Source of the DNA: Desertimonas flava
GTDB taxonomy: Bacteria; Actinomycetota; Acidimicrobiia; Acidimicrobiales; Ilumatobacteraceae
DNA: 64,000 nucleotides
Direction of reading: 5' to 3'
NCBI RefSeq assembly: GCF_003426815.1
Contig: NZ_QKYK01000008.1
Span: forward strand, 124,001 to 188,000
The translations under genes were made by a program, and so were the position numbers. The notes below the pieces were generated by a model. That model did no database searches. It was not told the DNA's origin and saw nothing but the letters and a program-made list of their open reading frames with translations. Position 1 is the stretch's first letter. The number at the start of each line of letters is the position of its first letter. This document shows, one piece after another, positions 45,873 to 56,100 of this stretch.

Positions 45873-46259
45873 ATGACCGATCAACCGCCTGTCCCGGTCC
45901 TCGTCGCCGACGACGACGCCGACATCCGCGAGCTCGTGGCCTTCAAGCTCGAACAAGCCGGATTCGCCGTGACGTCGGTCGGCGACGGAGCCGCCGCTCT
46001 CGACGCCGTACGCGCTTCGCCCCCTCGCATCGCCATCCTCGACGTGATGATGCCGGGCCTCTCGGGGATCGACGTGCTGCGCGAGATCCGCGCCGACGAG
46101 AACCTCGGCGGCATGTGCGTGATCCTCCTCACCGCCCGCTCGCGCGATCTCGACGTGGACGCCGGCTTCGCCTCCGGGGCCGACGACTACGTGATCAAGC
46201 CGTTCAGCCCGCGCGAGCTCGTGCACCGAGTCACGGCGCTGCTGCAGCGCACTTCGTGA
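45873..46259 (+). CDS. single-domain response regulator (receiver only)
   Basis: A 128-residue CheY-like receiver with no output domain. The acidic pocket is VADDDADI, the phosphoacceptor is Asp57 in IAILDVMMPGLSG, the switch Thr is in VILLTARSRDLD, and the conserved Lys109 is in DYVIKPFSPREL. It begins with ATG after a fair ribosome site (AAAGGAC). The stop overlaps the GTG of the HEAT-repeat gene (GTGA). Its output must be protein-protein contact, most simply with the HEAT protein or the synthase encoded next to it. The presumed kinase is the fourth gene of the same operon. Confidence 0.93.
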   Translation: MTDQPPVPVLVADDDADIRELVAFKLEQAGFAVTSVGDGAAALDAVRASPPRIAILDVMMPGLSGIDVLREIRADENLGGMCVILLTARSRDLDVDAGFASGADDYVIKPFSPRELVHRVTALLQRTS

Positions 46260-47350
46260 GCGACCTCGTCGACGCCCGGCTGCTGATCGTCACCAACGTG
46301 GTGGTCGCAGCGGTGTGCGTCGCCCTCGTCGTCGCCACGATCATCACCAAGGTGCGCCGGCACCGAGCCGAACGGCAGACCGAGCTGCGCCACCACCTCG
46401 TGCGACCGCTCGTCGTGGCGGTGGCCGCCGGCGAGGACGACGACGGCACCGCCGAGGCGGCGCTCACCGCCCTGCCCCCGCCGGCTCGCGCCGACGCCGA
46501 GGCGGTGATCCTCGGCATGCTGTCGAAGATCCGCGGCGAACCGGCGACCAGCCTCGTCCGCATCCTCGGCGACTTCGGCTCGATCCGCCGGGCCCTCGAC
46601 GATCTCGACTCACGATCGGTCGTCCGGCGGTCACGGGCCACGTGGCTGCTCGGCATGACGAGGGACCCGGCCGTCGCCCCGGCGATCCGGCCCCGGTTGG
46701 GCGATCACGAGGCGGAGGTGCGCCTGCTCGCCGTCGAGGCGCTCGGGCGCATCGGCGACGCCGACTCGGCCACCGCCGTGCTCGACACCCTCACCGACGG
46801 ACGGGGCCAGCCCGGCGTGCCGGCCGCCTCAGTGGCCGAAGCGCTGATGGCGATGGGCCCCGGCATCGCCGAGCCGCTGCGGCGGGCGCTCGACGACCCG
46901 CGAGAGTCGGTGCGCGAAGTCGCCGCCACGGTCGCCGGCCACGGCCTCTTCGGCCAGCTCACGCCTCGGCTCCTCGACCGGGTCGACGACGACCTGTCAC
47001 GCACCGTCAGGGCCAGCGCAGCGCGCGCCGTCGGCGCGATCGGCGGTCACGCCGCCGTCGAGGTACTGGCCCGGGCGACCGCCGCCGGCAACCCCCCGGC
47101 CGTCCGCCACGCCGCCGCCGCCGCGCTCGGCGAGCTCGGCCAGCGCGAGGGAGTGGCCACGCTCTGCGCCCTGCTCGACGACGACGACCGCCGGCTTGCC
47201 GAGATCGCCGCGCTCAGCCTGCTCGACCTCGGCCAACCCGGTCGCAACGTCCTCGTCAGCGCAGCCGCGGGCGACGACGGTCCGGGCAACGCCGCTGCGG
47301 CGTTCATCCTCGACGTCCACCGCCTGCAGACCGCCGGTCGCCAACGATGA
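46256..47350 (+). CDS. membrane-anchored HEAT-repeat protein
   Basis: A 364-residue protein with one N-terminal membrane segment (RLLIVTNVVVAAVCVALVVATII, in pieces: residues 8-30) and a cytoplasmic domain of about nine helical HEAT-like repeats. Repeat phrases include VRLLAVEALGRIGDADSATA, SVREVAATVAGHG, TVRASAARAVGAIGGHAAVE and VRHAAAAALGELGQREGVAT, each with the R-x-x-A-x-x-A-L-G core. HEAT arrays act as protein scaffolds. It starts on the GTG that overlaps the receiver stop, and its own stop overlaps the GT2 gene (ATGA). I infer that it links the phosphorylated receiver to the synthase. A related use of HEAT proteins is known for phycobilin lyases, but no lyase signs are seen here. Confidence 0.85.
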   Translation: MSDLVDARLLIVTNVVVAAVCVALVVATIITKVRRHRAERQTELRHHLVRPLVVAVAAGEDDDGTAEAALTALPPPARADAEAVILGMLSKIRGEPATSLVRILGDFGSIRRALDDLDSRSVVRRSRATWLLGMTRDPAVAPAIRPRLGDHEAEVRLLAVEALGRIGDADSATAVLDTLTDGRGQPGVPAASVAEALMAMGPGIAEPLRRALDDPRESVREVAATVAGHGLFGQLTPRLLDRVDDDLSRTVRASAARAVGAIGGHAAVEVLARATAAGNPPAVRHAAAAALGELGQREGVATLCALLDDDDRRLAEIAALSLLDLGQPGRNVLVSAAAGDDGPGNAAAAFILDVHRLQTAGRQR

Positions 47351-48834
47351 CCGGCACCACCGTCATCGCGGCGTCGATCGCCGACCGGGCCGCGGACGTG
47401 GTGGAGACGATCATGAACGCCGCGGCGATCCCGGTCATCGTCTACTTCCTGCTGATCAACACGTCGCTCCTGGCGCTGATCGTGCTCGCCGCGCTCGACT
47501 TCCGCCGACACAAGCGGCGCATGGAGTTCGCCGGACGCGAGCAGGCCGTGTCGTCACGCCTCGCCCCGGGGATCTCGGTCATCGTGTCGATGTTCAACGA
47601 AGAGGCCGGCATCGTCACGTCGATCACGTCGCTGCTGTCACTGCGCTACCCCCGCCACGAGGTGGTGGTCGTCGACGACGGCAGCACCGACGCCGGCTTC
47701 GAAGCGCTGCGCGCGGCGTTCGACCTCGTGCCCGTCTCGCGCTCGCTGCCCACCGACATCCGGAGTCGGCTCTCTCCCGAGAGCGTGCACATCCCTCGCG
47801 ATGGCCGCACCCGCCTCACGGTGATCCGCAAGGCGAACTCCGGCCGCTCCGACTCGCTCAACGTCGGGATCAACGCCGCCGTCGAAGACCTCGTCGTGTT
47901 CGTCGACGCCGACTCGATCCTCGAACCGGACGCCCTGTTGACCGTGTGCAAGCCGTTCGCCGACGAACCGACCCGCATGGTCGCAACGGGTGGCGTGATC
48001 CGCGCCGTCAACGGCTGCCGGACCCGGGCGGGGCGCGTCATCGAGGTGCGCAACCCGCCGACCTGGCTGCCACGCATCCAGGTCGTCGAGTACCTGCGGG
48101 CGTTCTACCTCGGCCGCGCCGGCTGGTCGCGGCTGCAGTCGCTCATCCTGATCAGCGGCGCGTTCGGCGTGTTCCGCCGCGACGTCGTCGTCGAGGCCGG
48201 CGGGCTCGACCCGACCACGATCGGCGAGGACTTCGAGCTCGTGCTGCGCATCCACCGCAACATGCGCCGGGCGAAGCGGCCCTACGCCGTCCGGTTCGTC
48301 GCCGAGCCGGTGTGCTGGACCGAGGTGCCGAGCACGCGCCGCGTGCTGCGCAGCCAACGGGCTCGCTGGCACCGGGGCCTGTGGGAGACGCTGTGGGCGT
48401 ACCGTCACATGACGTTCAACCCGCGCTACGGGCGCGTCGGGATGGTCGCCGTGCCGTACTACTGGTTGTTCGAGCTGATCGCCCCACTGCTCGAGCTCGT
48501 CGGGCTCATCCTGGTCGTCGCCGGACTGATCCTCGGGGTGGTGAACGTTCCGGCCGCCCTGCTGTTCGTGCTCGTCGCCTACGGCTACGCGATGCTGGTC
48601 ACCTTGTCCGCCCTGGCCATCGAGGAGTTCACGTTCCACCGCTACCCCCGATGGCGTGATCTCGGCACGTCGGCCCTCGCCTCCGTGCTCGAGAACGTGG
48701 GCTACCGCCAGGCCACCGCCTGGTGGCGGCTGAAGGGGTGGTGGGCGAGCCTGACGGGCCGCAAGCAGGTGTGGGGCACGATGACTCGGCAGGGGTTCGG
48801 CCCGTCGGGCGAATCGGGACCGGGCGTCTCGTGA
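47347..48834 (+). CDS. processive family 2 glycosyltransferase (polysaccharide synthase type)
   Basis: A 495-residue membrane glycosyltransferase. An N-terminal membrane segment (IPVIVYFLLINTSLLALIVL) precedes the catalytic domain: ISVIVSMFNEEAGIV, VVVVDDGSTD near residue 109, VFVDADS near 187, TIGEDFEL near 293, and QRARW near 337, the Q/R-x-x-R-W motif of processive synthases such as PgaC, NodC and cellulose synthase. Three or four membrane segments follow (LLELVGLILVVAGLILGVV, LLFVLVAYGYAMLV). So it should polymerise and export a beta-linked glycan. No PilZ domain is fused and none is encoded nearby. It is the third gene of the RR-HEAT-GT2-HK operon. Confidence 0.92.
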   Translation: MTGTTVIAASIADRAADVVETIMNAAAIPVIVYFLLINTSLLALIVLAALDFRRHKRRMEFAGREQAVSSRLAPGISVIVSMFNEEAGIVTSITSLLSLRYPRHEVVVVDDGSTDAGFEALRAAFDLVPVSRSLPTDIRSRLSPESVHIPRDGRTRLTVIRKANSGRSDSLNVGINAAVEDLVVFVDADSILEPDALLTVCKPFADEPTRMVATGGVIRAVNGCRTRAGRVIEVRNPPTWLPRIQVVEYLRAFYLGRAGWSRLQSLILISGAFGVFRRDVVVEAGGLDPTTIGEDFELVLRIHRNMRRAKRPYAVRFVAEPVCWTEVPSTRRVLRSQRARWHRGLWETLWAYRHMTFNPRYGRVGMVAVPYYWLFELIAPLLELVGLILVVAGLILGVVNVPAALLFVLVAYGYAMLVTLSALAIEEFTFHRYPRWRDLGTSALASVLENVGYRQATAWWRLKGWWASLTGRKQVWGTMTRQGFGPSGESGPGVS

Positions 48835-50861
48835 CCGCAACGAGCGCGGGACGCTCGGTCCTCAACACGCTGCGATTGTTGACGCTGGCGATGCTCATGC
48901 TGGCCGTGATCGTGGCGTTCCTGTCACTGGTCTCGCTCCGCCGGGCCCATAGCGACATGAGCCATCGGGTCAACGTGCTGGCGCCAGCGTATCTCGAGAG
49001 CCTCGACCGCCTGCGCCTCGTGTCAGACACCAACGCGCTGATCTTCGTCCTCGTCGCCAGCGGCCGCTCGGCGACGGCGATCGAGACCGAAGCGTTCGAC
49101 GACGCCCGACGCCGATCGGCGGCGATGACTGCCGAGCTGGCCGATCTCATCGAAGACGAGGAGACGCTCGCGTTCGCCGAACGGGCCGAGGAGTCGATCG
49201 ACCAGTGGTGGGCCCAGGCCGCCGAGGTCGTGCTCGACGGTGACGCCGCGTCCGAGTCGTTCGGCGAGCTGGTCAGCCGGTTCGCCGACGTTCGGCAGAC
49301 GAGCGGCGAGCTGGGGATCGCCCTGAAGGCGCGGCTCGACTCTCACTGGCAGGCCTCCTCGCACGACCTCGAACGCAGCGCCGTGATCGTGATCGCCGGC
49401 ACGCTGACCGCCGCCGGGCTGACCGCACTCCTCGCCCGGCTCATCGCCCGCTCCGTCAGCCGGCCCGTGCTCGATCTCGCCGTGATCGCCGGCCAGATCC
49501 GCGAAGGCGACGTCGACAGCCGCGCCGACGAGGAGCGCGGTCCACGAGAGGTGCGGCAGCTCGCCGCCGCGTTCAACGCGCTCACCGCCGAACGCAACGC
49601 CAGCGTCGCCGCTCGCGACCTCTCGCTCGACATCGCCGCCGCCCTGCGCGACGCCGAATCCGAGGCCGAAGGGCTCGTCGAGCTGTGCAGGCGGCTCGGA
49701 CGGGCCCTCGACGTCGACCGCTGCGACATCTTCTCCGGGCCCGACGGCGAGGTCTGGAGCTTCCAGTACGGGTGGCAGCGCGAGGGCCTCGACGAGGAAA
49801 AGGAGATCGACCTACCGAGCCGCGAGTTCGCGACGGCGTGGGTCCACAGCAGCAACGCGCCGATCGGCGTCGAGGTGCGGTCGATCCCCGACGCCGAGGC
49901 ACCCGACACGCTCGGCGGCGACATCGGCCGCTCGATCGCCCGAGCATTCCGATACCGCGCGATGTTGAGCGCGCCGATCCGGCTCGACGATCGGGTGGCC
50001 GGCGTGTTGCTCGTCCGCGTGCACGAGACCCCGCGGGAGTGGACCGACGCCGAAGTCTACGCGGTTCGCCAGGCGAGCGAGCACGCGGCCAACGCAATCG
50101 CCCAACGCCAGTATCTCACCAGCCTGGAAGCGCTGGATCGGCAAAAGAGCGAGTTCCTCGCCACGGCCAGCCACGAGCTGCGCACCCCGCTGACGTCCAT
50201 CGCCGGCTACCTCGAGGTGCTCGAGGACGGCGACCTCGGCGAGATGACCGACGCGCAACTGCGGGCGATCGCGGTGATCCGCCGCAACACGGCGCGCCTG
50301 CGTGGCCTGATCGAGGACATCTTGGTCATCAACCGCATCGAGGAGCGAGGGCTGATGGCCACCTTCCTCCCCGTCTCCATCGCCCGGCTCCTCGCCCACC
50401 TCGCCGAGGAACTTCGTCCCATCGGCGCCGAGGCCGGAGTGGCGCTGACGATCGACCCGCCGAGCGAGGACGTCACCGTCGACGGCGTCGCCGATCAGCT
50501 GGGACGGGCGCTGACCAACGTGATCGGCAACGCCATCAAGTTCACGCCCGCCGGCGGCCATGTGTCGGTGCGATGCGTGACGACCGAAGCCGAGCCCGAC
50601 GCCACCGGTGGGGGCTCCGTGCAGATCGTCTGCTCCGACACCGGTGTCGGCATCCCCACGGGTGAGCTGGACCTGCTGTCCACGCGCTTTTTCCGCGCCT
50701 CGAACGCCACCGCCCAGGCGATCCCCGGCACGGGCCTCGGCCTGTCAATCGTGCGCAGCATCGTCGAGCTGCACGCCGGCACGCTGGCCATCGACTCCGA
50801 AGAGGGCGTCGGCACCACGGTGACGATCACCCTGCCCCGCCGCCCCGCCACGCCCGCGTGA
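48831..50861 (+). CDS. membrane sensor histidine kinase with HAMP and GAF domains
   Basis: A 676-residue kinase starting on a GTG that overlaps the synthase stop. A first membrane segment (LLTLAMLMLAVIVAFLSLVSL) and a second (AVIVIAGTLTAAGLTALLARL, near residue 195) bracket a helical extracytoplasmic sensor rich in Glu and Ala. A HAMP linker (RSVSRPVLDLAVIAGQI) leads to a GAF-like domain (residues 290-420), then the phosphoacceptor His448 in ATASHELRTPLTSIAGYLE. The ATPase has NVIGNAIKFTPAGG, DTGVGIPTGEL, and GTGLGLSIV. It should phosphorylate the first gene product of the operon. Confidence 0.93.
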   Translation: MTATSAGRSVLNTLRLLTLAMLMLAVIVAFLSLVSLRRAHSDMSHRVNVLAPAYLESLDRLRLVSDTNALIFVLVASGRSATAIETEAFDDARRRSAAMTAELADLIEDEETLAFAERAEESIDQWWAQAAEVVLDGDAASESFGELVSRFADVRQTSGELGIALKARLDSHWQASSHDLERSAVIVIAGTLTAAGLTALLARLIARSVSRPVLDLAVIAGQIREGDVDSRADEERGPREVRQLAAAFNALTAERNASVAARDLSLDIAAALRDAESEAEGLVELCRRLGRALDVDRCDIFSGPDGEVWSFQYGWQREGLDEEKEIDLPSREFATAWVHSSNAPIGVEVRSIPDAEAPDTLGGDIGRSIARAFRYRAMLSAPIRLDDRVAGVLLVRVHETPREWTDAEVYAVRQASEHAANAIAQRQYLTSLEALDRQKSEFLATASHELRTPLTSIAGYLEVLEDGDLGEMTDAQLRAIAVIRRNTARLRGLIEDILVINRIEERGLMATFLPVSIARLLAHLAEELRPIGAEAGVALTIDPPSEDVTVDGVADQLGRALTNVIGNAIKFTPAGGHVSVRCVTTEAEPDATGGGSVQIVCSDTGVGIPTGELDLLSTRFFRASNATAQAIPGTGLGLSIVRSIVELHAGTLAIDSEEGVGTTVTITLPRRPATPA

Positions 50862-50891
50862 CGATCAGCAGACGGGTCTGAGCCGGACCTC

Positions 50892-50920
50892 ACGGTTGGT
50901 GCCCGGCTGACACCAACCGT
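50892..50920 (+). terminator. hairpin terminator after the kinase operon (GGTGCC family)
   Basis: ACGGTTGGTG (50,892-50,901) pairs perfectly with CACCAACCGT (50,911-50,920) around a nine-base GC-rich loop. It begins 31 bases after the kinase stop and isolates the operon from the transglutaminase-like gene. Confidence 0.78.
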
Positions 50921-50976
50921 CTGGTGGACGCATCGGCCGGCGGGATAATTCACGTGATCGGTCGCGGGGGCGTCGT

Positions 50977-50982
50977 TACCCT
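50977..50982 (+). promoter_or_regulatory. candidate leaderless -10 box for the Tat protein gene
   Basis: TACCCT is followed after eight bases by the GTG at 50,991, without a ribosome-binding sequence. It lies downstream of the hairpin that ends the previous operon. Confidence 0.4.
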
Positions 50983-50990
50983 CCGCCGCG

Positions 50991-53159
50991 GTGACGACGC
51001 TCGAGCCCAGCCAGCCGCCGACTCGGACCCGCCGCCTCAGCCGCCGGGACCTGCTGGCCCTGCTCGGGGCGGGCGCTGCCGGCCTCGGAGCAGCCGCCGC
51101 CGTCGGGCCGGCACGGTTGCTGCACGCCAGCACGCCGCCCGACGGCCCGACCGTTCCGGTGCCGACGTTGCCGCCGCAGCTGCTCGCTCCGATCCAACCC
51201 GACACCGTGGCCGACCTGGCCGCCGACCTCGGGTGGGACGTCGAGGCGATGTTCCGGTTCGTCGCCGACGAGGTGGACTACCACCCCTACAGCGGCGTCC
51301 TGCGCGGGGCGACGGGCACGCTGTGGAGCCGGGCCGGCAACTCGGCCGACCGGGCGCTGCTGCTCGGCGCCCTGCTCGACGAAGCTGCCGTGCCGTGGCG
51401 GCTCGCCGTCGGTCCCCTCGACGCCGAGGCGGCCGAGCAGCTCGCCGATCGCCAACCGCCGACCGTCGACGACGCCCGGCGCCGGGCCGCCGAGGTCTTG
51501 CTGCCACCCGACGTCGCCGCTGCGTGGGACGGCCAGGGATCGTGGACGCGCACACCCGAGATCGACGAGCTGTTCGCGACCGCCCGCCAGCGCGTGGAAG
51601 ACACCGTCGAGGTGGTCACCGACGCCCTCACGGCAGCGGGCGCGGCGCCCGCCGATGTGCCCGTGGCGATCCCCGCCGACGAGCTCGACCAGCACGTCTG
51701 GGTGCAGTACGCCGACGGTCCCGACTGGATCGACCTCGATCCGCTGGGCCCGGATGCCGTCGCCGGGACCGCCTACGGCACCAGTGCCGAGACGATGGAG
51801 ACGCTGCCCGACGATCGCTACCACACCGTCACGCTGCGCGTCGTCGGCGAGGTGGTCGCCGGTGGTGCGCCGACCCGCACCGAGCTCGTCACCCACACGG
51901 TGCGCAGCGCCGACGTCGCCGACACGCCGATCTACGTCGTGCACGCCCCGACGAGCTGGCTCGACATCACGACCGGGCTCACCGGCGATCAGCAGTACGT
52001 CGCGACCATCATCGTGGGCGACCTCGCGGTGGAAGGCGTCACGCCCGTCGTGCTCGGCACGGGCGAGGGCATCGTCGACGTTCTCGGCGACGGCAGCTCG
52101 CCGGCCGAGGGCCAGACGATCGCCGAGTGGTTCGAGGTCGACGTCACCGTGCCTGGCGCCGGCACGCGGACCGCCAGCCGCCTCCTCTACGACCGCGTGC
52201 CCGGCGACCGCCGAGCCGCAGGCGAGCTCCAGCTCGACGACCTACCGCCGATCGTGACGACGCACATCGACGACGAGATCGGCGACGTGTTCAAGCCGTT
52301 CGCCGCACCACACGTCGTGGCGATCACCGCGCACCCACTGCCATCGGCGGCGTTCGGCCGGATCGGCGCCGATGGCCCGGCCTTCCCGTCGACGGTGGAC
52401 GAAGTGGTCGCCAGGAGCGTGTTCACCACCGGCCACGCCCGCAACCTCGTCGCCCTCGACCAGCTGACGAGCACCGGTGTGACCAGCTTTGCCGACGAAC
52501 CAGTCGTCGCGTCGATTCACATGGCACCGGACGACACGTCGGGCGACGAGACCATCACCCTCACGGTCGATCTCGTCCACGTCCACCGCCGCGCGGTCAC
52601 GCTCGACGGAGCCCCGTCGGCGGGCGTGGCGGGAATCGTCGCCGGCGCGCTCGACCACGCTGGTGAACGGTTCGTCGTCGATGGTGTCGGTCCGCTGCTG
52701 ACGTCGGGTCGGTTCACCGATGCCAGCCCCGGCCGGGTGTTCGAGCTCGCCCGCGAGGCCGGCATCGGCGTCACGACCCTGGCCCCCGGTTCCGATGTGG
52801 CGATCGACGGTCTCGGCCCTGAACCGCGGACGTTGATCGACGCCGCCCTGGCGGCCGGCCGTTACGTCGTCGTCCCCGAGCGAACGGTCGAGCTGGCGGG
52901 CGCCCAGCGCATCGGATGGTGGGAGTACGACCCGCTCACCGGTGCCGCCGTCGACCGCATGGACGATGGCGGCGGCGCATCGGCCGGCGAGTACGCGTTG
53001 CTCCTCCGCGTGGCCTCCGCAGCCGCCTGCTTCGTCGCCGGTGCCCTCGCCGCCCTCGTGCTCCTCAACGCCGCCCAGGGCATCGGGCCCTCGTCACTCG
53101 CCCACGACATGGCCAACTCGACGCTGATCGTCGGCGCCGGTGCCGCGTGCGTGGCCTGA
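50991..53159 (+). CDS. Tat-exported transglutaminase-like protein with C-terminal membrane anchor
   Basis: A 722-residue protein. The N-terminus has a twin-arginine motif (RLSRRDLLAL, residues 15-24) and a hydrophobic region up to about 45. Residues 75-300 resemble a transglutaminase core: FRFVADEVDYHPYSGVLRGA, then SADRALLLGALLDEAAVPWR and DQHVWVQYADGPDWIDLDPL, with the usual catalytic His and Asp. At the usual Cys position the sequence reads GNSADRA, so Cys is missing and catalysis is doubtful. The rest is beta-rich. A C-terminal membrane segment (VASAAACFVAGALAALVLL) follows. It overlaps the start of the giant secreted protein by 13 bases, so the two are probably made together. Confidence 0.72.
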   Translation: MTTLEPSQPPTRTRRLSRRDLLALLGAGAAGLGAAAAVGPARLLHASTPPDGPTVPVPTLPPQLLAPIQPDTVADLAADLGWDVEAMFRFVADEVDYHPYSGVLRGATGTLWSRAGNSADRALLLGALLDEAAVPWRLAVGPLDAEAAEQLADRQPPTVDDARRRAAEVLLPPDVAAAWDGQGSWTRTPEIDELFATARQRVEDTVEVVTDALTAAGAAPADVPVAIPADELDQHVWVQYADGPDWIDLDPLGPDAVAGTAYGTSAETMETLPDDRYHTVTLRVVGEVVAGGAPTRTELVTHTVRSADVADTPIYVVHAPTSWLDITTGLTGDQQYVATIIVGDLAVEGVTPVVLGTGEGIVDVLGDGSSPAEGQTIAEWFEVDVTVPGAGTRTASRLLYDRVPGDRRAAGELQLDDLPPIVTTHIDDEIGDVFKPFAAPHVVAITAHPLPSAAFGRIGADGPAFPSTVDEVVARSVFTTGHARNLVALDQLTSTGVTSFADEPVVASIHMAPDDTSGDETITLTVDLVHVHRRAVTLDGAPSAGVAGIVAGALDHAGERFVVDGVGPLLTSGRFTDASPGRVFELAREAGIGVTTLAPGSDVAIDGLGPEPRTLIDAALAAGRYVVVPERTVELAGAQRIGWWEYDPLTGAAVDRMDDGGGASAGEYALLLRVASAAACFVAGALAALVLLNAAQGIGPSSLAHDMANSTLIVGAGAACVA

Positions 53160-56100
53160 CCCGGGCGCGCCCCGCCCATCGGCTCCGAGCCGTCGCGGCC
53201 GCGATGACGGCGGCGGCGCTCGCCGGGCCGCTCCAGGTGACGGCGTCGGCCCCCACGACGCCGGGCGACGAGAGCTGCATCCCTGCCGCCGAGCCGAACA
53301 GCGACATCGCCCACGCCCAGACGCTGCCGACAGCGGAGGTGTGTGTCTCCGCCACCAACGCCGAGGGCCGCCAGAGCGTGTACTGGTGGACGCTCGACGA
53401 AACCGCCGCCGCCCAACGCTGGACGCTCGAGATGTCCGCGGTCCCAGGCCAGGCGGTGACGCTGCAGGTGCATCGCGTCGAGGTCGACGCCTCCGGCCTC
53501 ACGCTGAGCGACGTGACGCTCGCCAGCGCCGAGGGCGGCCCCGGAGAGGGAGCAGCGATCACCGACACCCTGTTCCCACCGGGGCGGTATGTCGTCGGCA
53601 CCGTCGCCAGCGGACCCGGCGCTTACGACCTGCACATCGCACCGGGCGCGCCGATCCCCGCCCCGGCCGACACCGAGCCCAACGACAGCGCCGACCAGGC
53701 CGCCGTCGTCACCGGCGCGTTCGGAGTGTCCGGCGATCGTTCCAGCACGGCGGACTGGTACGCGTGGACCGTCGACGACACCGCCGGCCCGTGGCAGCTC
53801 TCGCTCCAGGTGCCGGCGGCGACGACCGGTGAGCTGCGACTGAGCGACGCCTCGGGCGCAGAGCTCATCCGTGGGGCCGTGAACCCCGAGGGCGTGTTGC
53901 GGGTTCCCGACATCGCCCTGCCTGCCGGGCAGTACTTGGTCGAAGTCACGTCGTCCGCCGATGCGCTCGCTCCCTACGTGCTGGAGGCGTCCGCCGCGGC
54001 ACCACCTGTCGACGCGGGCGCCGGCACCGACGCCACCGTGGAAGCCGAACCCAACGACACCATCGCCGGCGCCACACCCGTCGCCATCGGCCCGGGGTCG
54101 ACGAGCGTCGGTGGCCGCCTGGCCACCGTGGGCGACGGCACCGACATCGACATGTACCGGTTCGCCATCGGCGCCGACACGGCCGGACGCCTGCTCGACG
54201 TCAAGCTCTTCTGGCGCGACGGATCGAGCCGCGAACTGTGCCTCGTCGACGACGCCGGGACGGAGCTGCAGTGCGACACCGGTGACCGCACGGTGGCGTT
54301 CAACGACGTCGTCCTCGACGCCGGCGACTACGGCGTCACCGTGTCGGGCGTGGCCGATCCCGACGGCCCGTACGTGCTGCGCTTCGACGTGACCGAACAG
54401 GCCACGTCGGGGTTCGAGGCCGAGCCCAACGACCGCATGGACCAAGCATCCCCGATGGCCGTCGACGACGAGGGCTTCGCCGCCAGCGGGCGCTTGTCGG
54501 CGGGCGTCGGCGCCGACACCGACACGTTCCGCTTCACCGTCGACGGCGAACCCCAGCTGTGGGAGATCACGGCGACGGGCGAGGGCGTCGAGGGAATCGA
54601 CGCCCTCGACGCCACCGGATCGTCGGAGCTCGGCGGATCGCTCGGCGACGGCGCGGCGATCATCACCGACCTGTTCCTGCTCCCTGGCGAACATGCGGTC
54701 GCCGTCGCCGGGGCGAGCGGCGACTACACGATCACAGCCGTGCCGCTCGGCCCGCCCGACCCCTTGGGCGAGCGCGAACCGAACGACACCGCCGACCGGT
54801 CCGAGGCCCTTCGTCTCGCCGAACGCCACGTGGGCCGGCTGGTGCTGACCGACGACGTGGACTCCTACCGCTTCGCGCTGCGCAACGACAGCTACGTCGA
54901 GATCGAGGTGGAGACGCCACCCGACGGGCAGGTGGAGCTGCAGCTCTCCCGCGGCGCCGACACCATGGGCACCACGAGCAACGGCGTGCCCGGCGAGCCG
55001 ATCGGCTACGACGCCGTCCTGCCACCCGGCGACTACTCCCTCCAGCTCAGCGCGATCACGACGAGCGACGAGCCGTATCACGTCACGGTGACGCCCCTCG
55101 ACCCCTTCCGCGCGCCCGACGACGCCGAGCCCAACGACCGTGCCGAACTGGCGTCGCCGTTCCCGCTCGACGGCACGGCGTCGGGCACCATCGACGCCGG
55201 CAACCCGTTCGGCGACATGGACTGGTACGCCATCGCTGCCTACGACGCGCCCACCACGGTGACCGTCCGCGTGGAGGGCGAGGCGATGACCGTCGAGGCC
55301 AGCAGCGCCGGCACCGCAGATGCGCCGGCGACGCCGCTCGCCGTCACTCCCACCGCCGAGCTCGACGAGTACACGATCGAGGTGCCGGCCGCCACGCCGT
55401 TCGCCGTCGGCGTGCGGGGCACCGGTGACTACGACCTCGCCATCACGCCGTCGGCCGGCACCGGTCCGAACGAGGTCGCCGACACGCTCGCCGTCGCGTG
55501 GGTCGGCTGCGACGACGACGTCGCCGCCTACTGGCACGAGAGCCAGCGGCTGTCGTGCCAGCTGGAGGTCACCAACGACGGCGACGTCACCGTCGACGTG
55601 GCCCTCGATGCCGTGACGGGTGACTACCGATGGAACGTAGCGTTCGACGACGAGGCACCGACGGTCGCCGCCGGTGAGACGGCCGAGATCGGCGTCACCG
55701 TCACCGTCGCCCCCGACGCCTGGGCGGACGACGCCGTGCTCGTGGCGGCGCGGGCCCAGACCGATGACGGCTGGCAGTCGGCGACGACGACGATCGTGCC
55801 ATCTCGCGACGCACTGCCGCTCGACCCCGTGCCGTACGAGCCGCTGCCGTCGGAGTTGCTCGGCGGCCTCGACGCCGCGTCGTCGGGGTTCGGCGCGGTG
55901 CCCGTGGCGGTGGACGAGACGGCGGCGACCGAGGAGCTGCTCCTCCACGACGGGCTCGCCGCGGTCGGCCAGGGCTGGACGGGATCGGCCATGGAACTCC
56001 CCGCCGAGTTGACGGTCGACCTCGCCAGCGACGAGCCGGTGCCGGTCGTCGGCTTCACGCTCAACGCCCGCGGCGGTCTCATCGGCGACCAGCTGCGCGA

